From Metarhizium brunneum (Eukaryota > Ascomycota > Sordariomycetes > Hypocreales > Clavicipitaceae), in NCBI RefSeq assembly GCF_013426205.1, contig NC_089422.1, positions 372,001-436,000 of the forward strand: 64,000 bases of DNA, read 5' to 3'. A program made the position numbers and the translations under genes. Below the pieces are notes generated by a model, which ran no database searches, was not told where the DNA came from, and saw only the letters and a list, made by a program, of their open reading frames with translations. Positions 1-10,222 of the stretch are shown here, one piece after another (within the stretch, counting starts at the first letter, position 1; every line of letters begins with the position of its first letter).

Positions 1-1
1 A

Positions 2-160
2 CCATTTGTGGCAACGGACGTGTTGGATGCGTTGGAGGACAATGATGAAGCAGAGTTTGTTCTCGAGAGAGACTTCCGCGGTGCGAACATGCCTCTCACT
101 TCGTCGGGGTCCATGGGGTTGCTACCGCTAATTGCGCCCCATGCTGGTCGAGAAATCTGA
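2..160 (+). CDS. Possible C-terminal end of a gene entering from the left edge
   Basis: Frame 2 is open from the window edge to a TGA at 158-160 and gives about 52 residues, rich in Asp and Glu at first (LEDNDEAEFVLERD) and ending in APHAGREI. I recognise no domain. An open stretch this short can occur by chance, so it is only a candidate for the last exon of a gene lying mostly outside the window. Confidence 0.25.
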   Translation, partial: PFVATDVLDALEDNDEAEFVLERDFRGANMPLTSSGSMGLLPLIAPHAGREI

Positions 161-1170
161 GGGAAGGTCGGAGGGCTGGCTACTGCGGTCATGAGGAAGG
201 CTCAAGCGTATCTTGTGGTGAAGGGGGCGGGCACACTGCGGATGCCGTGATGGCCGTTGCGGAATGGAGCCTCGGACGCGTAGTTGGTCGACTTTACACC
301 TGTCCACCGCCCTTCGGACGACACCGGGCCACGATTTGAACCTCTCGAGAAACAAAGTGATGCTTGAGCAATGGTCGATTCCCTCGAATGCCAATGGAAG
401 TTCCGGTGTGGATGATTCTGGATGCCAAAAATTCGTCAGCATGAGCGTCGGACTCGGATCGAGGGGTGGCAGCATTGGCGGCTCTCCAGATAAAGCGAAA
501 GAGCGACTGCCGGGCGGCCACGCCAGGGGAAATTGTCAAACTGGACCGCCGTGACCTACCAAAACAAAAAGTTGGGGGTGCCGGCGATGGAATCGGGCGC
601 GCGTGTCCTGAGAAAGCTGGTGTGGAGTGAACTGAAGGGAGATTTGGCAATCTGGCGTTACCCCCGTTCTGTGTTGCTCCTAGACGCTGCTGGGTCTCTT
701 GCTGTGCTCGCTGTGTTCAGTAGCGAGAGTGATGGGAGCCACATACAGTGCAGAGCGCACTCGAGGTGCTTCACCAACCACCGGTAGAAGTCACAACGAA
801 GACGGTCTGGATATTGTAAACAGTGTCCGCGATGCTTTTCGATTGCATGGGACTAGGTCCAACGGGCATAAATTATCTCATGACTCTGTGCTAGACCCAT
901 CGCCCGCTCATGATCATGGTTCACGTGATGGGGAGCACAGTAGAAATAGGTGCTCCACCACGGAAAGAAAACTGTGAGGGGCGCTTCAACTGGCGGGATA
1001 ATATTTACCCAAACCCGCGGGCCACATCCAATCAAGTCGAGTGTTTGACGGGAGCTTGAACAAGGGTCCAACCGTCCAAGAAATCAGATGGTTGTGGTTG
1101 AACGAGACTGGATTTGTTCCAAGGAAGCACCGACCTCACTGCCGAGAGAGCAACCTCACCAAGAAACAAT
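161..1170. other. Intergenic, no gene seen
   Basis: I see no family resemblance in either strand and no convincing splice-linked exons. The stretch just before 1171 should hold the promoter of the MGR2 gene. Confidence 0.4.
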
Positions 1171-1740
1171 ATGCCTCCTGTCACAGCCGTCCCCACGGGC
1201 GGCCAGCATGGCCCGTCTAACTTTGACAAGCGTAGGACTGCATATTAAGTGTGGTGGAGAGAGGACAAAACAGCTAACAAAATGGGCGTCTAGTTAAAAT
1301 GGGTGCCATGATGGGCGGTAGTATGTCAAACGAAGAATTTCCAGCGTCTTGTCGCTTGCGCTGACCAGGATGTAGCTGTCGGGACCATTATGGGCTTCAT
1401 CTTTGGTACGAACACGGAACAGCAACCCGATTCCATGGTTTGCTCGGCATCTAACAGCATGACAGGAACCGTCAATATCTTTCGATACGGCGCTGGTACG
1501 CAGGGCATCATGAGAACATTGGGCCAGTATATGCTTGTTTCTGGCACTACATTCGGGTATGATTAGCCCTCCCTTGCGCCAGTCTCTGTACAATAACTAA
1601 TAGCCCTCTGCAGCTTCTTCATGTCGATTGGTTCCGTTATCCGATCAGACGCCGACCCTAAACTGCACGAATTGTACATGCGGGCGCAAAGACGACCGAT
1701 AGTAAACATGGCTAGCCCAGCGTGGCGAAAATCCCCCTAA
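1171..1740 (+). CDS. mgr2: Mgr2/Romo1-family mitochondrial TIM23-associated protein, five exons
   Basis: Spliced exons 1171-1231, 1294-1320, 1376-1405, 1466-1556 and 1614-1740 give a 111-residue protein. Introns are 55-62 bp, start GTAGGA, GTATGT, GTACGA or GTATGA and end in AG; CTAAC, CTGAC or ACTAAT branch-like sites are visible. The product begins MPPVTAV, then FDKLKMGAMMGGTVG, TIMGFIFG, NIFRYGAG, a QYMLVSG segment and GFFMSIGSVIRSDAD, which is the two-helix hairpin layout of yeast Mgr2 and animal Romo1. In yeast Mgr2 sits in the mitochondrial inner membrane and couples the TIM23 channel to the import motor, acting as lateral gatekeeper. The Gly-rich helix packing motifs are kept. Length fits the family. 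No single exon exceeds 130 bp, so ORF calling alone misses it. I am confident of identity; exact splice choice at intron 2 rests on the frame match to the family. Confidence 0.88.
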
Positions 1741-2737
1741 TCTCAACCCCGTGTCGAAATGACAATATATATCCGCTGGAACGACTAGAGATGTATGGAT
1801 GGAGCCCTTCTCTGACAACACCTCATTGTAACATATACACATGTAACATGATTCATGTCTGTACTATCTAGAGTAGGAAACTGCTTGTGCATACGAAGAA
1901 TGACAAGTCCTATTACAAGCGATTGCAATATTAACGCCTGTGAGACGGTTCAGGAGTGGTTTCACGCCAGTTCTCGCCAGTCATATATCAGACTGTCCTC
2001 CCTGCGCTGATGACCGCAGTCGGTGGAATATTTCCCCGGTTTTCGACCTAGCTTGAACGGATTTATACTACCAGCTCATAAAATAATTCGGTTACTTCTA
2101 CTTCTCCCTTGTTTCTTATTTATTCTTCTGCCTATTCTACCACAGTTTCTCTTTTCATTTTTCGTTATACGATATCTTAACGAGCCGTACAAGGGCACGG
2201 CCGCATTCCTCCATGGCCTACTATTGTCGTATAGTCTTTCATTCTGTAAACCGCCACCGCAACCGACCATTAGTGGGTTGCAATGAACCTTTTCGCAAGG
2301 AAATAAAAGCTCTCTCAACTTCTCCTCGCGCGGTCCCTGCCATCTCCTTGACAACCCAACGGTTTGTCAGGGTGAGCTCTTGTGGATAGTGGCCGATTGT
2401 CACACTCTATGTGGGTTAGTAATCCTCGAGCTGTCCTTTGTGTTCCTTTCCTCTTCACCCTTGGGCACTCGCAGTAGTCGTCTAGCTAGTTGTCAATACA
2501 CTTAGCTTGAACTGGTACACCCTGCTGACTAGCCTCAGACTTGGTCCATTGAACAATAACGCTTCGCAACCTGTTGTGCAATGCAAGAACCCTCATCCCC
2601 ACTAGCACTTAACCTCGAGAAAGAATGCTATCAAAGTAAGCATGCAAGTCTTTGGGGCTGATCGGCGCTGGCCGGAGTGACTGGAAGTGCTCCGAGGTTT
2701 TTAGTGCAGCCACCGTCTTGTCATTGTTGAACATAAA
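1741..2737. other. Intergenic, no gene seen
   Basis: Pyrimidine-rich and otherwise featureless. It lies between the 3' end of mgr2 and the 3' end of the convergent NRPS-like relic. Confidence 0.4.
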
Positions 2738-4646
2738 TTACCACCGCGTCCTACCGTTCTTGACCCTTTCCATTAGCATCGGAAACAGCGGCTTCAACCC
2801 AAGCTCTACACCCGACTTGTCCGCCTGCAGGAGAGCGTGTACCCAATCTCCATATGCTAAGGCAGACAGGGCGATGCCGGTGTGCTGCTGTGCGATTCGA
2901 AAGTACTCGTTGACGGATATATTTTCTCGAACACCAGGGGTAAGGTGATATACCTTGCCAAGATTCCTATTGGACATGACCATCATTCTCATTGCTGGAG
3001 CGACATAGTCGACCGGTATCATTTCCTTACGCTGGTCCGGAAGATGGGGATATATCCCTAAACGGAAGCAGTCTGCTGTAAGCCGGCTCAGAAAATCATC
3101 CGGGTTCCCTACGCCGTCCTTGCTATTGCACACGACAGCACCCATGCGATACACGGCGGCCGGGAAACCTCGCTTCATCAACTGGCAAAGCATCTCGTCC
3201 GAGACCCATTGACTCTGGCCGTAGCCCGTCTCGTATGCAACCGTTGTATCGAGATACGGTTGCAAAGGTGCATCTTCCGTGAGTTCCCCTACTTTGTCCG
3301 CCACCAGGCCAGTTGGTCCAAAGGCAGCCATGCTCGACGCGTAGTGTAGTGCCTTTGGTCGCGACGCGACGGCCAACTGGATCATGTTCAAGACCCCCGT
3401 CATATTCGCAGCGCGGTTGGCCAGGTACGGCTCGTTGTAATTAATCTGGGCACCGAGATGAAATACAACACTTGTGCTTTCCGCAAGAGCCAAGAAGGCC
3501 GGCTCACTCAATCCAAGTCGTGGCTTGGAAAAATCTCCCAGGAGAATCTTGATCTTTGACTCGAATTCAGTAGCAAGATGTTGCAGGTGGTATTTTTCGA
3601 GATTTCTGCCCATCTTTTTGCGGGCTGATGCGTGCGAGTCGGAACGGACGAGACAGCATACCGACCTTACTTGAGGGCATTGTAGCAAATTGACGAGTAA
3701 ATGCGCGCCAACGAAGCCCGTAGCACCCGTGAGAAACACGTTTCCTTCATCCTTGTCGAGCCAGTTAACCGGGGGGGTAGTGGGAATGGAAATATGCCTT
3801 CAGATCTGGAGATTCTCCCCCAATTACAACCGTGTGGCATTCTGAAAACGCAGTCGGGCATACGGGGGCAACAATATGGAAGATAGCAGTCGGCATAAAC
3901 AGATATGTGACGTGATTCTCCTTGAGCATACGGTCTAGACTTTTCGGAAGCAAAGCCTCACGCCTATCCAACGCCGCAATTGTTGAGCCATTGAGTAGTG
4001 ACGCCCATATGTCCATGAGCGAGAGGTCAAAACAAGGGTTGCCAAGATGGCCAACTGTGTCCGAGGACCGCGGGCCGTAGACAGGGTCGCGTGCAAGCCT
4101 CACGATACCACGGGCTAGGATTTCAACAGCCTTCGGGGTACCAGTGGTGCCCGAGGTGAAGAGAATGTGGGAACGGAAATCGGCCTTGGTTTCCACTGGG
4201 AGAGTTGCTGCATTGCCTGCCGTGTGCCCCCCATCGGGGCTTTGTAACAGCGGGATCTTTGTTACGGGTAGATGCCGATGTTGAAACGCATCATCAACGA
4301 CCATGTTCTTAACACCGGCCACTTGTAACTGTGTCTGCGTGTCCGGCCGAGGTCGGTCCGGGTCTAGCGGAACGCAAGTGCCGCCCATGTAGATGATGGC
4401 TAGTTGTGCAATAACTTGGTGTGATCCGTGGGTAACCCATATGCCGATGGGTTCTTCATGGCCTAATCCACGCTGAATTAACTGCATGGCTAATGCTCTG
4501 GCCATGCCGTCTAGTTGGGAATATGTATAAAAAGTGCATTTCCCAGTAACTGCAGTTTTGTCTCCGTTTCTGCTGGCTATACAGGCAAATATATTCCCTA
4601 TACTAGACGAGGCTAGTGTAGTGTGATTATAGGCAGTCTTTTCCAT
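2738..4646 (-). pseudogene. NRPS-like (adenylation-reductase) gene with a large internal deletion and a frameshift
   Basis: Read on the minus strand, the ATG at 4646 starts an adenylation domain: A3 motif LFTSGTTGTPKA, then FDLSLMDIW and an A5-like VVIGGES. It then stops. The reading frame passes directly into a thioester reductase domain (VFLTGATGFVGAHLL, Rossmann fold, with the YxxxK-type YGQSQWVSDE region) that ends at 2738. Everything from A6 to A10 and the whole carrier (T) domain are absent, so no acyl thioester could be made or reduced. The two halves are also in different frames: a run of seven C (minus strand) near 3770-3776 precedes a TAA. NRPS-like A-T-R proteins reduce carboxylic acids to aldehydes; this copy is very unlikely to work. 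A repeat copy covers the region just upstream of the ATG. An earlier in-frame TTG at 4808 was not used because it lies in that repeat. Confidence 0.82.
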
Positions 4647-4693
4647 TTTAATTGAGGAGGGTTTTGGAAGATTTTGAGGAATAATATCTTGTA

Positions 4694-4800
4694 TGTGACA
4701 AGGGCTTAATGAGAGCTTGTGAATAGCTTTTAATTCAGCCAAGAATCGTCTTTGGGTTCCCAAGGTTCTTGGTTTCTCTTCTTCTAGGTCCTGACCTGTT
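4694..4800 (+). repeat. Copy 1 of TGTGACAAGGGCT dispersed repeat
   Basis: Begins TGTGACAAGGGCTT and later has GTCTTTGG and AAGGTTCTTGGTTT blocks shared with the copies at 22.1, 22.4, 28.2 and 49.2 kb. It is shorter and more diverged than those, and lies immediately upstream of the NRPS-like relic start codon. Confidence 0.55.
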
Positions 4801-4802
4801 AC

Positions 4803-6178
4803 CCGCAAGTATATATCGCGTATATGTATAACCCGACCTACATAGCTGAGGCATCCATATTGTTACTACATATGTATCTTGAGTTGCTACTTCGTATGCC
4901 CTGACTCATCTCCTTGACTATCTTGTGTGCTTCGGCCCGTGCCTTCATGGCAACGTGAATTTTGTGTTAGCAGACAGCCCCGTTGTACATTATTGTCTTT
5001 ATATTTTATATTACCGCTATTTTCGCCTGTCTTCGCACGAAACACTCGGTCGCTACATGGAACTGGTGCCATTACCTCCAAGTTCACTGTACTTTTCATA
5101 AAATCCGAAAAGAAAAAGAAAAAGAAATTCCAGCGTCCGGACTCAGGGAGCGGTGGCAAGGCCCCGTCTTGATGCATGCTGGCAGCAATATCTCGGCGCA
5201 CCTCGGAATCCTATAATCCAAGGGATGCGGCCGAACTTGGATGCTACACCAAGGCCAAGGCCCCCTTTACGCCCGCCCGTAAAGAACAAGAAGCAAAAAT
5301 ATTTGCCAAAAGACCCGCGTCTCCCTTGTGCGTCTGCGGTCCCGTCCGCACTGGCACTAAGACGTCTTTTACGTCAGAATGCAACATTCCTGTTGATGAT
5401 GGTCGCGGGGCAGAAGGAGAATCATGCCATCCGGCACAGATATCCGTATTCCCATTTCGAATGCATTCAGAACTCTGCACTGGGTACGGAATAGCCGCTC
5501 AGAGAAGCATCAATGCTAGGCGCCGTGACTGACCGTTTTCTCGAAGGGGCGACGAAAAACTGAGACATTGAGATTGTGATGTGTCAACCTGGCATCAACA
5601 AACCCCGCAAAACGGCGAGCTAAAAAAAGCAAATCTGGAGTCACGTTTTCTCCTAAAGAGAATACTAATCAAGCAGTGTACGGAGTACTCCGTACATATC
5701 CCGAAGTTGTCAGTCATCTCGCATACCTAATTGCTGTTTTCGGCGCTCCTTGCTTGGACCTCTTTACTCCTAGAGTGCTCCCAGACTCGAGCAGCCACCA
5801 CGCATATACATACAGCATCTCCATTTTCGACATGAGCTCGTGATGAAATCCGCGGCGCTAACCATGTACCTAGACCGCATTGTTCTTAAGTTGTTCCACA
5901 AGATCTGGAGGCCGGCTCAGCTTCCATCTGAGACAGGGAACCTTGCATGCGCCTGCTTCTGGCGGGATGCTCCCGTCTCCCTCTCGACCGAGTAGTAATC
6001 CGCACATCACCTGGCACTACGTTGGAGAATGGAAGAAAAATCAAAACAGGACGATGCAGACCCTTTCCACACTGTCACAATATTGTGACCCTTTTGCGCC
6101 GCCGTCGGTGCAGATGGAGTCGTCAACGTCTCCCTCGGCTTACTGGCGGATCCGGATCTAGTATAGATGTGCTCATGC
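4803..6178. other. Intergenic between two divergent genes
   Basis: No coding resemblance found. It holds a 20-bp perfect palindrome near 5677 and, at its right end, the laccase promoter. GA-rich and CT-rich tracts around 5106-5130 are low complexity. Confidence 0.4.
5677..5696. repeat. 20-bp perfect palindrome built on TACGGAGTA
   Basis: The sequence TGTACGGAGTACTCCGTACA equals its own reverse complement. Half-sites (TACGGAGTA or ACTCCGTA) recur near 10105, 26060, 31359, 37378 and 48235, so this may be a common genomic motif, not a specific operator. Confidence 0.6.
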
Positions 6179-6182
6179 TCTT

Positions 6183-6190
6183 ATTATATA
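6183..6190 (+). promoter_or_regulatory. TATA-like box upstream of laccase
   Basis: ATTATATA lies about 105 bp before the chosen laccase ATG at 6292. The position suits a core promoter and argues against starting translation at the upstream ATG at 6167. Confidence 0.4.
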
Positions 6191-6291
6191 GAGCAAGCAT
6201 ATTGTTTTAAACGCCGAGGCGTTGTTGTCTCGTTCCATTTTCCGCTCTCTCTTCTCTATTTATGGTTTGGGAAGAGTTGCCCGCTTGAATC

Positions 6292-8270
6292 ATGGGCATC
6301 ACGTTTAGCAAACGCGATGCAGCGACGTACTCGGCAGCCAAAGTTGGGGGAAAGCTGCTACAAACAAGAACGAATGGGTACATGGCAACACTCGCAAGCA
6401 CTCGATGCTCCCCTGAAAAACAATGCGCTAACATGTCACAGCAAATCAGTTTTGGGAACACTTGTCGCGCCTCTGCTGCCCATGTTCCTGGAGAATAATC
6501 CCCTGCCCAACGGATCTCCCTGGAGTCTGCTCAACCACACCACCGACTACTACGAACACTTCCCACGTACTGGCGTGATACGATCGTATGATTTCACCGT
6601 CAGCCGCGGCGTCATCGCGCCAGACGGATACCAGCGCTCGGTGCTGCTCGTCAACGGCGCATTCCCCGGCCCCCTGATAGAAGCCAACTGGGGCGACACG
6701 ATCCAAGTCACGTTGCACAACAACATCTCGAGCGCCGAGGAGGGCGTCGCCCTGCACTGGCACGGCTTCCTGCAACACGGCAAGCCCTGGGAAGATGGCG
6801 TCCCCGGTGTCACGCAGTGCCCCATTGCGCCGGGCAAAAGCTACACGTACTCCTTCGAGGCCGAGTTGTACGGCACGACGTGGTACCACTCACACTACTC
6901 GGCGCAGTATGCAGGCGGCATCGTCGGACCAATGATTATATACGGACCTCGGACGGCGCGGTACGACGTCGATCTCGGCCCCGTCATGCTCTCGGACTGG
7001 TACCACCGCGACTACTACGCCCTGGTCGAGGAGACGATGAAGCCCAACGGCCGCCCCGTCCGGTCCGACACCAACATGATCAACGGCAAGGCAAACTTTG
7101 ACTGCTCCAAACTGCCGGCCGGCGACAAGACGCCGTGCCACAGCAACGCCGGCATCGCACGCTTCAAGTTTACGCGCGGCAAGACGCACCGCCTGCGCCT
7201 CATCAACTCGGGCTGCGAGGCGCTGCAGCGCTTCACCATCGACGGGCACACCATGACCGTCATCGCCAACGACTTTGTGCCCGTGGAGCCCTACGACACC
7301 AAGGTGGTGACGCTGGGCATCGGCCAGCGGACAGACGTCCTCGTCGCCGCCGACGCGCCGCCCGACGCCTACTGGATGCGCAGCAACATCTCCGAGGCGT
7401 GCAGCCTCGCCGGCGAGCGCCACGCCTACGCGGCGATATACTACGACGGCGCCGACGAGGCGAGGCAGCCGCAGTCGCAGCCGTGGGACGTCCCCGACCC
7501 CCTGACCTGCGCCAACGACGACCTCGCGCTCACAAAGCCCGTCATGCGCCGCCGGCCCATTGCGCCCGACTTGACCTACGACATGGAGGTCGGCCTGTTC
7601 AAGAACGCGAGCAACATCACCCTGTGGTCGTTTGGCGGCGTCGACTTCAGGGGCGACTACAACCGCCCGACGCTGCTGCTGAGCGCCCTGGGCAACCACA
7701 CGTTCGAGAAGCAGTGGAATGTCAAGAACACACAGGGCGCCAAGAGCGTGAGGGTTCACGTCATCAACAACACGCCCGTTGCGTAGGTCCCCTCCCCCTT
7801 TCGCCCGTACACTCGTCGGAGCTCTTTTGCTAATGGCCCGCAGGCACCCGATGCACCTGCACGGGTTCAACATGTACGTCCTCCACGAGGGCGAGGGCCC
7901 GTGGGACGGCACCATTGTCAACAGGGACAACCCGCAGCGCCGAGACGTGGTGCAGGTCCGCAAGCACGGCCACCTGGTGATTCAGTTTGACGCCGCGGAC
8001 AACCCGGGTATGTTTGCCGTTTCTCCCCCGTTGACCCCCCTGCCGGCGAGCACGTTGCTAACGATACAAACTACCGTGGCAGGCGTCTGGCCGTTCCACT
8101 GCCACATCGCGTGGCACGTGTCGGCCGGCTTCTTCGCGCAGTTCCTCACCAACCCCGACCAAGTGGCACGGTATCGGCACACGATGCCGCATGTTGTTGC
8201 CGAGACGTGTCGGCAGTGGGGGGAGTGGACGAACACCAATATCCCGGATCAGATCGACAGCGGGTTATGA
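6292..8270 (+). CDS. Multicopper oxidase (laccase), four exons
   Basis: Exons 6292-6377, 6442-7782, 7844-8007 and 8083-8270 join into 592 residues; the three introns (64, 61 and 75 bp) have GTACAT/GTAGGT/GTATGT donors and GCTAAC or GCTAAT branch sites. All four copper-ligand motifs are present: HWHGFLQ, WYHSHYSAQ, HPMHLHG and HCHIAWH, followed by a hydrophobic residue typical of laccases. Three cupredoxin domains are in the usual order and the length is normal. Such enzymes oxidise phenols or pigment precursors with O2 and reduce it to water. The chosen start lies after a TATA-like box and splices in frame to KSVLGTLVAPLLP. The predicted N terminus (MGITFSKRD) is hydrophilic and not a clear signal peptide, although a hydrophobic stretch follows at about residues 31-43; a further upstream exon is possible. 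Tail-to-tail with the sirtuin gene. Substrate unknown. Confidence 0.9.
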
Positions 8271-8472
8271 ATCGGAAAAGGGGGGCCCGGCGTGTGTGGC
8301 GAGTATATAAAAAAACCGAGGCCTGTACATTTTTTTTCTTTCTTTCTAGAAATTCTCCCTGTGCCGTGTAGACTAGCTGTATATTTCGACTAGACAACCC
8401 AAACGCCTCTATGTATGTGCCTTGACATGACGAACCAATCGTGACTCAAAATGCGTGAATGAACGGGTGGTT

Positions 8473-9780
8473 CTAAAGGGACGGCTTTTCAGCCTCTTTT
8501 TCCTTTTCCTTTTCCTTTTCGTCGACTGTCTCGGAACCTGCTGCTTCAGCCGCTGCCCTCGGAACATGTTGCTCAACACGAGTTTCGGGTGTCTCTGGCG
8601 AAGACTCTGCCCTCGCCATCGAATGCCCTCCCTTTGCCGCCGACTCCTCCTCCGAAACCACAGCCTCATGTCCCTGCTCCGCCGATGGCCCAGCCCCGTC
8701 CTCGCCCTCGCTCTCCCCGAGCCTCAGCGCCTCCTCCACCCCCTCGGCCAACTTGCGCACCTCGTCCTCGACCTCGCCCTCGACCTCGCGCCCCCCGCCG
8801 CCCGCGCTCCTCAGCTGCCTGTCCGCCTCCTCATGTCCGACAACCGCCCTCCAGCACGTCTCCAGCTCGTCCCTCCACCCCAGCGCGTCGGCCAGCTTGC
8901 GAATCCCCTCGTCGCACTCGCCCAGCTCCACCACATCGTCGGGCCGGGTGCCCAGCCGCCCTACCCTCTCCAAGTTCAGCAGCACGCGCGGCCTCCCCTC
9001 GGCCGCCAGCTCGGGTAGCCCCGCAAACGGGTGCACCGTCAGGCTCGTCCCCATGACAAGCAGCAGGTCCGCGGCGCGCGCGTGGCCCGCCCGCTCGCCA
9101 AACGCCGCCGGCAGCATCTCGCCAAAGAAGACGATATCCGGCTTCACCGTCCCCGCGCAGCCGGCCTCGCGGCACCGCGGCACCGCGCCCCTCGCCACGT
9201 GCTCCGTCATCAAGTCCCCCGGGAACGCGGCCCGGCACTCGATGCACCGCTGCGTCGCGAAGCTGCCGTGCGCCTCGACAATCTTGTCCGCGGGCACGCC
9301 GGCCCGCCGCTCGAGGCAGTCGATGTTTTGCGTGAAGAGCATCTGCAGCATGCCCTTGTCGTCGAGGAGCTTGATGAAGGCGTGCGACACCGTCGGGTGG
9401 AACTTGCCCGGGTAGAGCTCCCGCGCGAGCACGTAGAACGGCTCCGGGTGCGTGCGGAAGTAGGTCAAGTCGAAGACGGCCTCGGCGTAGGGGAGGTTGA
9501 GCCGCGCGAGGTTGTTGTAGAGTCCTGTTTTGGGGGACCGGAAGTCGGGGACTGCCGCGCGAGGGGGTTAGATGGATGTTTTTGGAGAGCAGAGGGAGTA
9601 GTTTGGAGCGAGCCGCTACGTACTTCCGGCGGCGGTAGAGATGCCGGCGCCCGTGAGGACGACGACCTTTCTCTGCTGGGACTCGTCATTGAGGTAGGCT
9701 GCCACTGCTGCTAGCGACCTCTCCGTCAGCGTCGAGGGCTTGACCGACTCGGCGACGAGGGCCGACTCCTCGTTGCCCAT
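8473..9780 (-). CDS. hst2: NAD-dependent protein deacetylase, HST2-type class I sirtuin
   Basis: Exons 9780-9624 and 9551-8473 (minus), joined over a 72-bp intron, give 411 residues. The sirtuin core runs from about residue 35 to 290: TGAGIS for NAD binding, IPDFRSP, FTQNID, the catalytic His in EAHGSF, two zinc-binding cysteine pairs (CIEC and CREAGC) and GTSLTVHPF. The protein starts MGNEESA, a good N-myristoylation signal (Gly2, Ser6), as in fungal Hst2-type proteins that cycle between cytoplasm and nucleus. The last 90 residues are a low-complexity Glu/Lys/Ala tail ending EKEKEKEKEAEKPSL. Hst2 removes acetyl groups from histone H4K16 and other targets and can affect silencing and secondary metabolism. 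Convergent with the laccase, about 200 bp between stop codons. Confidence 0.92.
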
Positions 9781-10130
9781 GGTGCGGCGGAGCCAGCGCG
9801 GGAGCCGGAAGCCTCGTTTGTCGCGATCGCGTCGACTTGGACCTATTGTGGCGGCTGCTGCAGCGGGCGTCCCCTGCAGGGTCGTGTGCGGATGCAGTCG
9901 TCGTCTGCAAACTTCTGACAGTCGTGGGTGGTGGTTGTAGAAATGGTTTTGCCTTCGGTCAGCCACCAACCGCCGACGTGGGGTTTTGCACCACCGTTAC
10001 ATCATTTTGATCTTATCGATACAACCGTCGACGGCTCCTGGGGTCGTACAAGAAGAGCGGTAGCATTGGCCAGGGGGTTTCATGTTTCTTGTGGGGCAAT
10101 TACTCCGTACGCGTCTGCTTAACTGCAAGC

Positions 10131-10152
10131 ATCTTTCTTTCTTTCTTTCTTT
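10131..10152. repeat. TTTC microsatellite
   Basis: About five uninterrupted CTTT/TTTC units, lying between the C6 regulator's stop and the sirtuin promoter. Confidence 0.7.
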
Positions 10153-10222
10153 TGCGAACCAGTCATTTAAAATGCCTTTACAAAATCATGACACGTGTTT
10201 TGTTATCACCAGTCTAGGCCCT

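Noticed and set aside
6890..7963. 357-codon ORF antisense to the laccase
   Set aside because: Runs through coding exon and intron of the laccase; low-complexity Val/Gly/Arg composition.
8455..9714. Several plus-strand ORFs over the sirtuin
   Set aside because: Pro/Arg/Ser-rich shadows of the hst2 coding sequence.
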